A DNA stretch of 64,000 bases, from contig WHTQ01000005.1 of the NCBI GenBank assembly GCA_009377645.1, positions 1 through 64,000 of the forward strand, read 5' to 3'. Position numbers and translations under genes: made by a program. Below, in pieces: positions 20,154 through 29,052 of the stretch. Position 1 is the stretch's first letter. The number at the start of each line of letters is the position of its first letter. The notes under the pieces are model-generated. The model saw only the letters and a list, made by a program, of their open reading frames with translations. It made no database searches and was not told the origin of the DNA. Source of the DNA: Micromonosporaceae bacterium (lineage in GTDB: Bacteria > Actinomycetota > Actinomycetes > Mycobacteriales > Micromonosporaceae).

Positions 20154-20766
20154 CCCGCGGCCCGACCGGCCGGGCGGTCTTCGGGACGGCGTGCTCCCAG
20201 GTGCGCTGGCAGGACCCGCCCATCACCACCAGATCGCCGTGACCGAGCGGGAACCGCAGGCTGGTGCCGCCGCCGCGGGGGCGCAGCAGCAACGGCCGCG
20301 GCGCGCCGAACGAGACGATCGCCACCATCGTGTCCACATGCGCCGATCGCCCGAGCGTGTCGCCGTGCCAGGCGACGCTGTCGCGGCCGTCCCGATACAG
20401 GCACATGCCGGCGGTCAGGAACGGCTCGCCGAGCTCGCCGGCGTAGTGCGCGGTGAGCCGGCGCCGCGCCTCGGCTAGCACCGGGTGGGGCAGCGGCTCG
20501 TCCTCGCCGTACCACCGCAGCAGCCGCGGGACGGCCACCACCCCGTCGTACATCCGGCGGCGCTCGGCGCGCCAGTCAACCTCCGCCAGCAGGGTCGCCA
20601 AGACCGCGTCGGAGCCGCCTACCCAGCCCGGCAGGTGGTCGACCCAGGCGCCCCGGCTCAGCTCGCGGCGCGCCAGCCGCCCGGCCAGCGCCGACAGGCC
20701 GGGGCCGGCCGGCTGGCCGGGTGGGGCCAGCTCCAGCAGGGAGGGCTGGTACGCGCCGGGCGTCAC
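20119..20766 (-). CDS. AlkB-like alpha-ketoglutarate-dependent dioxygenase
   Basis: MCLYRDGRDSVAWHGDTLGRSAHVDTMVAIVSFGAPRPLLLRPRGGGTSLRFPLGHGDLVVMGGSCQRTWEHAVPKTARPVGPRVSVQFRP (HxD...H, R-R pattern). Confidence 0.92.
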   Translation of the reverse strand: MTPGAYQPSLLELAPPGQPAGPGLSALAGRLARRELSRGAWVDHLPGWVGGSDAVLATLLAEVDWRAERRRMYDGVVAVPRLLRWYGEDEPLPHPVLAEARRRLTAHYAGELGEPFLTAGMCLYRDGRDSVAWHGDTLGRSAHVDTMVAIVSFGAPRPLLLRPRGGGTSLRFPLGHGDLVVMGGSCQRTWEHAVPKTARPVGPRVSVQFRPAGVA

Positions 20767-20807
20767 GGCGCCCACTCTACCCGCTCTCTCGTACGCCTGT
20801 GCGGTGC

Positions 20808-21686
20808 TCAGCTGGTCTGGAGCAGCGCGATGCCGGCGACCACGGCGGCGGTGGCGACCAGCCGGCTCACCCGGAACGGTTCCCGGAACACCAGCGTGCC
20901 GATCGCCGCGGCGAACAGCAGGCTGGTTTCCCGCAGCGCCGAGACCAGCGGCAGCGGCGCCCGGCTCTGCGCCCACACCACGATCGCGTACGCGACCAGC
21001 GAGAGCACGCTACCGAGCAGGCCGAGCGGGGCCGACCGGCGGATCGCCCGGCCGAACTCGCGGCCGGACCCGGGGCCGGACCCGCGGCGGGACCCGCGGC
21101 CGGCCAGGGCCACGCTGACCGCCAGCACCAGCCCGCTTTCCAGCAGGAACAGCCACGCGAGGTAGCTCAGCGGCTGCCCGGCCTGCCGCACCCCCACCCC
21201 GTCGACCAGCGTGTACGCGGCGATCACCACCCCGGTCGCCGCGGCGAGCCCGAGCCCGGAGCCGATCCGGGGCCGGCCGCCGCCCCGAGTGAACACCAGC
21301 CCGGTCAGCGCCACCGAGACCACCGCCACGCCGGCGAGCTGGCCACCGGTGAGCCGTTCCCCGAGCACTCCCAGCGAGACCACCGTGACCAGCATCGGCG
21401 GCAGCCCCCGGGCCAGCGGGTAGACCTGGCCGAACTCGCCGTGCCGGTACGCCCGCACCAACAGCAGCAGGTACCCGGTCTGCAGCACCGACGAGCCGGC
21501 GATGAACGGCCAGGCAGCCGGCTCTGGCAGCGGCAGCAGCACCACCCCGACCGCGCCGCCGACCAGCCCGACCACGCCGAACAGGCCGGCGGCCACCCGC
21601 GGATCCGGGATCGCCTTGGCGATCGCGTTCCAGCTGGCGTGCAGGATCGCCGCCCCGAGCAGCGCCCCGAACACGATCGCGGACAT
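20808..21686 (-). CDS. EamA/DMT family transporter
   Basis: About 10 predicted TM segments, MSAIVFGALLGAAILHASWNAIAKAIPDPRVAAGLFGVVGLVGG... Confidence 0.88.
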   Translation of the reverse strand: MSAIVFGALLGAAILHASWNAIAKAIPDPRVAAGLFGVVGLVGGAVGVVLLPLPEPAAWPFIAGSSVLQTGYLLLLVRAYRHGEFGQVYPLARGLPPMLVTVVSLGVLGERLTGGQLAGVAVVSVALTGLVFTRGGGRPRIGSGLGLAAATGVVIAAYTLVDGVGVRQAGQPLSYLAWLFLLESGLVLAVSVALAGRGSRRGSGPGSGREFGRAIRRSAPLGLLGSVLSLVAYAIVVWAQSRAPLPLVSALRETSLLFAAAIGTLVFREPFRVSRLVATAAVVAGIALLQTS

Positions 21687-21727
21687 CGCGGCCGACACTA
21701 CTGCGCGGCGGTGGCAGGATCGGAGAC

Positions 21728-22270
21728 GTGTTAGGAACCCTGAAGACCGAACTGGCCGGAGCGCGGCCGGACCTGCTCGCCCCACCGGTGATCGCCGCAC
21801 TGGCCGCCTGGCCGGACGCCCCGGAGGAGGTGCTGGTCGCCCCGATCGACCCGGAGCTGGCCGACACCGCCGCGTTCTGCCAGGCGTACCAGGTCGGCCT
21901 GGAGATCTCCGCGAACTGCGTGGTGGTGGTGGGCAAGCGGGGCGGCGAGGCGCGGTACGCGGCGTGCGTGGTGCTCGCCACCACCCGGGCGGATGTGAAC
22001 GGGGTGGTCCGCCGGCACCTGGACGTCCGGAAGGCAAGCTTCGCGGTGGCCGATGACGCGGTGGCCCGGACCGGGATGGCCTACGGCGGCATCACCCCGA
22101 TCGGGCTGCCGGCGGACTGGCCGATCCTGGTCGACATCAGGGTGGTGGAGTCGCCGATCGTGGTGGTCGGCTCCGGCGTGCGGCACAGCAAGCTCGCCCT
22201 CCCGGGCCGGTCGCTCGCGACGCTGCCCGGCGCCGAGGTGCTGGCCGGTCTAGCCGGCCCGGCCGGCTAG
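21728..22270 (+). CDS. YbaK/EbsC (aminoacyl-tRNA deacylase) family protein
   Basis: [78 protein letters not shown]. Confidence 0.9.
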   Translation: MLGTLKTELAGARPDLLAPPVIAALAAWPDAPEEVLVAPIDPELADTAAFCQAYQVGLEISANCVVVVGKRGGEARYAACVVLATTRADVNGVVRRHLDVRKASFAVADDAVARTGMAYGGITPIGLPADWPILVDIRVVESPIVVVGSGVRHSKLALPGRSLATLPGAEVLAGLAGPAG

Positions 22271-24018
22271 CTCGGGCGGCGGGGGGCGAGCACGGCCGGG
22301 AGGTCGGCCAGCGGGAGGTCGGCGCGCTCGCTGGAGGCGCGGGTACGCAGCTCCGCGTACCCCTCGGCGAGCCGGCGCCCGAGCACCAGCACCCGCGGGA
22401 CGCCCAGCAGCTCGGCGTCGGTGAACTTGACGCCGGCGGAGACTCCGGGGCGGTCATCGAGCAGCACCCGCAGGCCGGCTCCGGTCAGGGTTTCGGCGAG
22501 CTGCTCGGCGGCGGCCAGCTGGGCGGCGCCGGTGGGGACCAGGTGCACGTCGCACGGGGCGATGGCGGCGGGCCAGACCAGGCCGGCGTCGTCGTGGTGC
22601 TGTTCGGCGACGGCCGCCATCACCCGGGAGATCCCCAGTCCGTAGCAGCCCATGGTGACCCGGATCGGGGCGCCATCCGGGCCCAGCGCGTCCAGCCCGA
22701 ACGCGTCCGCGAACCGCCGCCCGAGCTGGAAGACGTGCCCGACCTCGATCCCGCGCCGGATCTCCAGCGCACCCTGCGAGCAGGCCGGGCACGGGTCGCC
22801 GGCCCGGACGGTGGCCGCCTCGATCGTGCCGTCCGGGGTGAAGTCGCGGCCGCAGACCACCCCGGTGGCGTGCCGGCCCGGCTCGTTGGCGCCGGTCAGC
22901 CAGGCGGTGCCGGGCGCCACCCGCGGGTCTACCAGGTACCGCACCCCAGCCTTGCCGAGCACCTGCGGGCCGAGGTAGCCACGGACCAGCTCCGGCCGGG
23001 CCGGCCAGTCCTCGAACATGGTGACGGTGGCCGGATGCAGCACCGCCCCCAGCCGCTTCAGGTCCACGTCCCGGTCGCCGGGCACCCCGATCACCAGCAG
23101 GTCGGCTTCTGGGGCACCAGGTCCCCGTACCTCCACCGCCACGTTCTTGAGGGTGTCGGCGGCGGTCCAGTCGTCCCGCCCGCCGAGCTCGCGAGCGTTC
23201 GCCATGTCGACCAGGGTCTCGATGGTCGGGGTGTCCGGGGTGTCGTGCACCTGCATTGGCGGCGCGCTGGCCGGGTCGGTCGGCTCCGGGGCCGGTGTGG
23301 TGACCGCTTCGGTGTTCGCCGCGTACCCGCAGGTGGTGCACCCGACGAAGGTGTCCTCCCCGGCGGGCGCCTCGGCCAGGAACTCCTCGCTGCGGGACCC
23401 GCCCATCGCCCCGGACAGCGCCGCCACGGTGGTGTAGGTCAGCTCCAGCCGGTCGAAGATCCGCTGGTACGCGGCGCGGTGCGCGGCGTAGGAGTCCTCC
23501 AGCCCGGCCCCGTCCAGGTCGAACGAGTAGGAGTCCTTCATCAGGAACTCCCGCCCGCGCAGCAGCCCGCCTCGGGGACGGGCCTCGTTGCGGAACTTGG
23601 TCTGGATCTGGTAGAGCGTCACCGGGTAGTCCCGGTAGGAGGAGTAGAGGTCTTTGACCAGGAGGGTGACCATCTCCTCGTGGGTCGGGGCCAGCAGGTG
23701 CTCGGCGCCGCGCCGGTCCTGCAGCCGGAAGATGTCCTCGCCGTATTCGGTCCACCGGCCGGAGGTCTGGTACGGCTCGGCGGGTAGTAGTGCCGGGAAG
23801 TGGACCTCCTGCCCGCCGATCGCGGTCATCTCGGCGCGTACCAGCTCGGCGATCCGGTCCAGCACCAGCTTGCCCAGCGGCAGGAAGGTGTAGCCGCCGG
23901 GGGCGGCCCGTCGGATGTAGCCGGCCCGCACGAGCAGCCGGTGGCTGGGGACCTCGGCGTCGGCCGGGTCTTCGCGCAGGGTCCGCAGGAACAGCGTGGA
24001 CATCCGAAGTAACCGCAT
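22267..24018 (-). CDS. proS: Prolyl-tRNA synthetase, bacterial type with INS editing domain
   Basis: [53 protein letters not shown]...[14 protein letters not shown]...[25 protein letters not shown]. Confidence 0.97.
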   Translation of the reverse strand: MRLLRMSTLFLRTLREDPADAEVPSHRLLVRAGYIRRAAPGGYTFLPLGKLVLDRIAELVRAEMTAIGGQEVHFPALLPAEPYQTSGRWTEYGEDIFRLQDRRGAEHLLAPTHEEMVTLLVKDLYSSYRDYPVTLYQIQTKFRNEARPRGGLLRGREFLMKDSYSFDLDGAGLEDSYAAHRAAYQRIFDRLELTYTTVAALSGAMGGSRSEEFLAEAPAGEDTFVGCTTCGYAANTEAVTTPAPEPTDPASAPPMQVHDTPDTPTIETLVDMANARELGGRDDWTAADTLKNVAVEVRGPGAPEADLLVIGVPGDRDVDLKRLGAVLHPATVTMFEDWPARPELVRGYLGPQVLGKAGVRYLVDPRVAPGTAWLTGANEPGRHATGVVCGRDFTPDGTIEAATVRAGDPCPACSQGALEIRRGIEVGHVFQLGRRFADAFGLDALGPDGAPIRVTMGCYGLGISRVMAAVAEQHHDDAGLVWPAAIAPCDVHLVPTGAAQLAAAEQLAETLTGAGLRVLLDDRPGVSAGVKFTDAELLGVPRVLVLGRRLAEGYAELRTRASSERADLPLADLPAVLAPRRPS

Positions 24019-24089
24019 CAGGCCAGGGTACGGGCGGCGGGCTTGGCCGGTCGAACCGATATGCCGGGGCCTGCACTCGGATTCGAGTG

Positions 24090-24220
24090 CAAAAAAGGTG
24101 CTGGGCCGCGTCCAGCTCCGCCTCCTCCACCCGCAGCTCGTAGCCTCCGCTATGGAGGCGCAGCCGGTGCCCGAGGACTTTCCGCAGCGCCGCCACGTGG
24201 GTGCGCAGGTTGCTGCGTGC
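24090..24220 (-). pseudogene. Relic of a SARP-type regulator (BTAD/Trans_reg_C fragment)
   Basis: Frame fragment [41 protein letters not shown], without the expected start or downstream domains. Confidence 0.7.
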
Positions 24221-24403
24221 CGAGCACGGCGCCGGGGTACGGCCATGTGACCAGCCCCACACTCTGTGTCGTGAACTACGCGCATCACCCGGTTGACCAC
24301 TGCCGCGGCGAGGGTGACGGTCCACGCTGTACACCAGGTGGGCAGCCCGGCACCGGTCACCATCAATGGCAGCACCGCGAAGATCCGTCGCTACTCTGGG
24401 GAC

Positions 24404-25222
24404 GTGGTGCGATGGGGCAGCTTCGTGGCGGTGGGGGACAGCTTCACAGAAGGCCTGGACGACCCGGATCCGGCCAACCCCGGCCGGTTCCGCGGCTGGG
24501 CCGACCTGGTGGCGGCGGCGCTGGCCGGGCAACAACCAGGCTTCGGGTACGCGAACCTGGCGGTCCGGGGCCGGCTGTTCCAGCGGGTGCTGGACGAGCA
24601 GCTGCCGCCGGCGCTGGCGATGGGCGCCGACCTGGTCAGCGTCGCCGCCGGCGGCAACGACGTGCTGCGCCGCCGGTTCGACCCGGACGCCCTAGCGGCC
24701 GGGCTGGAGGCGACGGTCGGGAAGCTGCGCGCCACCGTGGCGGACGTACTGCTGTTCAGGTTCGCCGACGTGACCGCCCGGCTGCCGGGGCGCCGGCTGA
24801 CCAGCCCACGGGCGGCGGTGCTGACCCGGGCGGTGACCGAGACGGCGGCCCGGCACGGCGCGCTGCTGGTCGACGTGGCGGCAGATCGGGAGTTCGAGAA
24901 CCCGGCGCTGTGGAGCGCCGACCGGCTGCATCTGTCCACGGCCGGGCACCACCGGGTGGCCGCGCTCGTGCTCACCGCGCTCGGGGTGGCACCCGACCCG
25001 CGGTGGTGGTCCGCGCCTCCGCGGCCACCGCTCCGGCCCTGGCCCGCGGCCCGGGCGGCGGACCTGGCGTGGGCCGGGCGGCACCTGGCGCCGTGGGTCC
25101 GGCGGCGGCTCACCGGCCGCTCGTCGGGCGACCTGGTGACCGCCAAGCGCCCGAACTTGTCCCCCGTCCACCCGCCGCCGTTACGGGGTGGTGGCGAGGT
25201 TCGCGAGCACCCGCTCGGCTAG
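24404..25222 (+). CDS. SGNH/GDSL hydrolase
   Basis: VVRWGSFVAVGDSFTEGLDDPDPANPGRFRGWADLVAAAL...SVAAGGNDVLRR...DRLHLSTAGHHRVA (GDS, GxND, DxxH). Confidence 0.94.
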   Translation: MVRWGSFVAVGDSFTEGLDDPDPANPGRFRGWADLVAAALAGQQPGFGYANLAVRGRLFQRVLDEQLPPALAMGADLVSVAAGGNDVLRRRFDPDALAAGLEATVGKLRATVADVLLFRFADVTARLPGRRLTSPRAAVLTRAVTETAARHGALLVDVAADREFENPALWSADRLHLSTAGHHRVAALVLTALGVAPDPRWWSAPPRPPLRPWPAARAADLAWAGRHLAPWVRRRLTGRSSGDLVTAKRPNLSPVHPPPLRGGGEVREHPLG

Positions 25223-25957
25223 CGCCCGGTCGCCGGTGATCCGGACCTCGTAGTCGGCCCGGGCCCCGCGCCCGCAGCTGAGTCGGGTGTACGCCTCCCA
25301 GCCCATCGTCAGGTGAGCTAGCGCCGGCTGGCCCGGCGCCACCAGCGAGCCCCGCCCGGTCTGGTCCACAGCCACCGCCACCGCCACGCTCACCTCCCCA
25401 GTGGTGGTCAGCCGGACCGTCGAACCAGGCGGCGCGCCGGCGCTCTTGGCCACGATCCGGGGAAAGGCCGCCACGAACAGGTCCCCTGCGATCGCGGCAC
25501 CGGGACTGGCCAGGTTGCCGGGCCGCCCGACCGCCCGCCGGACATCCTGCTCGTGCACCCAGGCATCGACCACCCGGTTGCGCAGCAACAGATCCAGGGT
25601 GGCTGCCCGACCGGTTGCCAGGTAGGCGGGCTGCTCCGGGTCGATGCCGCCCCGGTCCAGCTCCACCCGGCGCCGCTCGTACACCTCCCGCAGCTCGTCC
25701 ATGATCGCGGCCGGTGTCGCGTCGCGCCGGGCCAGCACCGGCTCCGCCGCCCAGCTGTCGATCCCCTGCTCGGGCAGCGGGTGGCCCTCGATCATCCACC
25801 ACTCCCCGCCGATCAGGTGCGCGTACACGTCCTTGACGGTCCACTTGGGGCACTCGGTGGGCGCGGCCCACTGCGGGTCGGACAGCTGCCGGCCGAGCGA
25901 CAGCATCGACTCGATCGCGTGCCGCCACGCCGCCACAGACCGGTAGACCGAGGACAT
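25181..25957 (-). CDS. Maleylpyruvate isomerase family mycothiol-dependent enzyme (DinB-like)
   Basis: MSSVYRSVAAWRHAIESMLSLGRQLSDPQWAAPTECPKWTVKDVYAHLIGGEW...VVDAWVHEQDVRRAVGRPGN. Confidence 0.88.
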   Translation of the reverse strand: MSSVYRSVAAWRHAIESMLSLGRQLSDPQWAAPTECPKWTVKDVYAHLIGGEWWMIEGHPLPEQGIDSWAAEPVLARRDATPAAIMDELREVYERRRVELDRGGIDPEQPAYLATGRAATLDLLLRNRVVDAWVHEQDVRRAVGRPGNLASPGAAIAGDLFVAAFPRIVAKSAGAPPGSTVRLTTTGEVSVAVAVAVDQTGRGSLVAPGQPALAHLTMGWEAYTRLSCGRGARADYEVRITGDRALAERVLANLATTP

Positions 25958-26014
25958 GCCCGACAGCCTGCCCGGCGGCCGCTCCCCACGCAACCCCCGC
26001 CACGTCCCACCTGA

Positions 26015-26028
26015 TGAACGCTCGTTCA
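26015..26028. promoter_or_regulatory. Candidate TetR operator TGAACGCTCGTTCA
   Basis: Inverted repeat TGAACG-CT-CGTTCA upstream of the TetR gene; shares AACGNNCGTT core with 29012-29023. Confidence 0.7.
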
Positions 26029-26060
26029 GGTCGAGGGTGAGCTGCGGGTACGCTAACCGG

Positions 26061-26663
26061 ATGACGATCGGGACGCCGGCGCGCCGGAGCAGCCGCCGGG
26101 AACAGATCCTGGGGATCGCCGTGCGGCTGTTCGCCGAGCGCGGCTACCACGGCGTGTCCATGGACGACATCGGGTCGGCGGCCGGGGTGACCGGTCCGGC
26201 GCTCTACCACCACTTCGCCGGCAAGGAGTCGATGCTGGTCGCTGCCCTGACCCCGGTCAGCCAGCGCCTGCTGGCCGGTGGCGAGCAGCGGGTGGCCGGG
26301 AGCGCCGGCGACTCGCGGGCCACGCTGGAGTCGCTGGTCGCGTTCCACGTCGAGTTCGCGCTGACCAACCCGGCGGTGATCGCGCTGCACCTGCACGAGC
26401 TGGACCGGCTGCCGGAGGAGCCGCGCCGGGAGATCCGCCGGCTGCAGCGGCAGTACGTGGAGGTGTGGGTGAACGTGCTCGAAGCGGTCCGCCCGGAGCT
26501 GTCCGGCGAGGATGCCCGGGTGCTCGCGCACGCCGCCTTCGGCCTGATGAACTCCACGCCGTTCATCGGCGGCGACGGGGACCGGCCGCGCCGGGCGGCG
26601 CTGCTGCGGGCCTCCGCGCTCGCCGCCTTGCTGGGCGCCAGGACCGCCGGAGGCGGTGCATGA
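26061..26663 (+). CDS. TetR/AcrR family regulator
   Basis: RREQILGIAVRLFAERGYHGVSMDDIGSAAGVTGPALYHHFAGKESML HTH. Confidence 0.94.
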   Translation: MTIGTPARRSSRREQILGIAVRLFAERGYHGVSMDDIGSAAGVTGPALYHHFAGKESMLVAALTPVSQRLLAGGEQRVAGSAGDSRATLESLVAFHVEFALTNPAVIALHLHELDRLPEEPRREIRRLQRQYVEVWVNVLEAVRPELSGEDARVLAHAAFGLMNSTPFIGGDGDRPRRAALLRASALAALLGARTAGGGA

Positions 26664-27997
26664 TCGAGTCGTTGCTGGTCGCCAACCGGGGCGAGATCGC
26701 CCGCCGGATCATCCGGACCGCCCGGCGGTTGGGCGTCCGCACCGTCGCCGTGCACTCCGAGCCGGACGCCGGCCTGCCGTTCGTGGCCGAGGCCGACCAG
26801 GCGGTGCCGCTCACCGGGCCGCACCCGGGGCAGGTCTACCGGGACGTGGACGCGCTGCTGGCCGCCGCCAAGGCGACCGGGGCGCAGGCCGTCCACCCCG
26901 GGTACGGCTTCCTGTCCGAGAATCCCCAGTTCGCGCGTGCCGTCCTGGACCAGGGCCTGACCTGGGTCGGACCGGGACCAGACGCGATCGCGGCGATGGG
27001 CGACAAGATCCGGGCGCGGAACCTGATGGCGGCGGCCGGGGTGCCGGTGGCGCCCGGCAGCACCGAGCCGGTGCCGGACCCGGCGGCGGCGGTCGCGGCC
27101 GCCGCAGAGATCGGATACCCGGTGATGGTCAAGGCCGCCGCCGGTGGCGGCGGGATGGGGATGGCGGTGGCCGCCGACGAGGCCGGGCTGCGCCGGGAGT
27201 ACGAGAAGGTGGGCGGCTTCGCGCAGCGGATGTTCGGCGATCCGGCGATCTTGTTGGAGCGGTTCTTCCCGCGGGTGCGCCACGTGGAGGCGCAGATCCT
27301 GGGGCTGCCGGACGGCCGGGTGCTGGCGTACGGCGAGCGGGAGTGCTCGGTGCAGCGGCGCAACCAGAAGCTGGCCGAGGAGTCGCCGTCCCCGGCGCTC
27401 ACGCCGCAGGCGCGGGCCGGGCTGCTGGCGGCGGCGGTCCGGGCCGGCGAGGCGGTCGGCTACCGCAACGCCGGCACGGTGGAGTTCCTGTTCGCCCCCG
27501 ACACCGGGGAGTTCTTCTTCCTGGAGATGAACACCCGGCTGCAGGTGGAGCACCCGGTGACCGAGGCGGTCTACCAGATCGACCTGGTGGAAGCGCAGCT
27601 GCGGGTGGCCGCCGGTGAGCCGGTGCCGCAGCCGGCACTGGGCGCCCCGGTCGGGCACGCGATCGAGCTGCGGGTCAACGCCGAGGACCCGAAGCGGTTC
27701 CTGCCCGGCCCGGGCACCATCACCAGCTGGGTCGAGCCGACCGGGGACGGGGTCCGGGTGGACGCCGGGTACGCGGCCGGGAACACCGTCACCCCGCACT
27801 ACGACTCGCTGCTGGCGAAGCTGGTGGTGCACGGCGCGGACCGCCCCCAGGCGCTGGCCCGGGCCCGGGCCGCGGTCGCCGGATTCGAGATCGCCGGGCC
27901 CAAGTGCAACCTGCCGTTCTTCGCCGAGCTGCTGGTCGACCCGGGGTTCGTGGCCGGGGACTACGACACCGGCATCGTGGCTGCACTCCGGCGCTGA
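26660..27997 (+). CDS. Acyl-CoA carboxylase biotin carboxylase subunit (no BCCP domain)
   Basis: MIESLLVANRGEIARRIIRTARRLGVRTVAVHSEPDAG...AAAGGGGMGM...FFLEMNTRLQVEHPVTEAV; ends at YDTGIVAALRR with no biotinyl MKM motif. Confidence 0.94.
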   Translation: MIESLLVANRGEIARRIIRTARRLGVRTVAVHSEPDAGLPFVAEADQAVPLTGPHPGQVYRDVDALLAAAKATGAQAVHPGYGFLSENPQFARAVLDQGLTWVGPGPDAIAAMGDKIRARNLMAAAGVPVAPGSTEPVPDPAAAVAAAAEIGYPVMVKAAAGGGGMGMAVAADEAGLRREYEKVGGFAQRMFGDPAILLERFFPRVRHVEAQILGLPDGRVLAYGERECSVQRRNQKLAEESPSPALTPQARAGLLAAAVRAGEAVGYRNAGTVEFLFAPDTGEFFFLEMNTRLQVEHPVTEAVYQIDLVEAQLRVAAGEPVPQPALGAPVGHAIELRVNAEDPKRFLPGPGTITSWVEPTGDGVRVDAGYAAGNTVTPHYDSLLAKLVVHGADRPQALARARAAVAGFEIAGPKCNLPFFAELLVDPGFVAGDYDTGIVAALRR

Positions 27998-28053
27998 TCA
28001 TGAGGTTGGGTACGCTGGATGGTGCCGACCATGTCCCTAGGTTCATGATCGAC
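27992..28053. repeat. Inverted-repeat element (related to that at 51851-51916)
   Basis: GATCATGA ... TCATGATCGACC arms; the left arm overlaps the TGA stop of the upstream gene. Confidence 0.6.
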
Positions 28054-28070
28054 CGGAAGAGGGGGAGCGC

Positions 28071-28973
28071 ATGGGGAGCGTGAGCATCCGCGAGGTCGGC
28101 CCCCGGGACGGGCTGCAGAACGAGGACCCGGTCCCGGTCGAGGCGAAGGTGCGGCTGCTGGACGCGCTCGGCCGCACCGGGGTACGCCGGATCGAGGCGG
28201 TCTCGTTCGTGCACCCACGGGCGATCCCGCAGATGGCGGACGCGGACGAGGTGTGGGACGCGGCCGACAAGGTCGACGGGGTGCGCTACTCGGCGCTGGT
28301 GCCAAACTCGCGCGGGGCGCAGCGGGCGCTGGCGGCCGGGTTCACCGAGGTCGAGGTGGTGGTCTCGGCCAGCGACACCCACAACCGGCGCAACGTCAAC
28401 CGGTCCACGGAGGAGTCGCTGGACGACATCGCCGGGATGATCGGGGAGCTGCACCGGCACGGCGCCACCGCCGAGGTGATCATCTCGACCTCGTTCGGCT
28501 GCCCGTACGAGGGGGACGTGGACCCGGTCCGGGTGGCCGGGATCGTGGACCGGGTGGTGGCCGACGGCGCCGACCGGGTCTCGTTCGGCGACACCACCGG
28601 GATGGCCACCCCGCGCCGGGTCCGGGAGGTGGTCTCGCTGGTCCGGGACCGACAACCGGAGCTGCCGCTGCTGCTGCACTTCCACGACACCCGGGGCACC
28701 GCGCTGGCGAACATCCTGACCGCGCTGGAGCTCGGGGTAACCGAGTTCGACGCGAGCGTGGGTGGCCTCGGCGGCTGCCCGTACGCGCCGGGCGCGACCG
28801 GGAACGTGGCCACCGAGGAGGTGGTGCACATGCTGCACGACATGGGCATCGACACCGGCATCGACCTGGACACGCTGATCGAGGTCGCCGCGCTGGCCCA
28901 GGAGATCGTCGGCCGGGAGCTGCCCTCCGGCGTGCTGCGCGCCGGCCCTCGTACCCGCCTGGTAGCCGGATAG
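28071..28973 (+). CDS. Hydroxymethylglutaryl-CoA lyase
   Basis: VSIREVGPRDGLQNEDPVPVEAKVRLLDALGRTGVRRIEAVSFVHPRAIPQMADADEV...GGLGGCPYAPGATGNVATEEVVHML. Confidence 0.95.
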   Translation: MGSVSIREVGPRDGLQNEDPVPVEAKVRLLDALGRTGVRRIEAVSFVHPRAIPQMADADEVWDAADKVDGVRYSALVPNSRGAQRALAAGFTEVEVVVSASDTHNRRNVNRSTEESLDDIAGMIGELHRHGATAEVIISTSFGCPYEGDVDPVRVAGIVDRVVADGADRVSFGDTTGMATPRRVREVVSLVRDRQPELPLLLHFHDTRGTALANILTALELGVTEFDASVGGLGGCPYAPGATGNVATEEVVHMLHDMGIDTGIDLDTLIEVAALAQEIVGRELPSGVLRAGPRTRLVAG

Positions 28974-29011
28974 CCGGTCGGGCCTACCCACCCGCCGCGA
29001 TGGTGGTAGCC

Positions 29012-29023
29012 TAACGATCGTTA
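29012..29023. promoter_or_regulatory. Candidate TetR operator TAACGATCGTTA
   Basis: Perfect 12-bp palindrome upstream of the carboxyltransferase gene; AACGNNCGTT core shared with 26015-26028. Confidence 0.7.
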
Positions 29024-29052
29024 AGCGATCCGGCTGGCCAGGGGGAGTTGGG

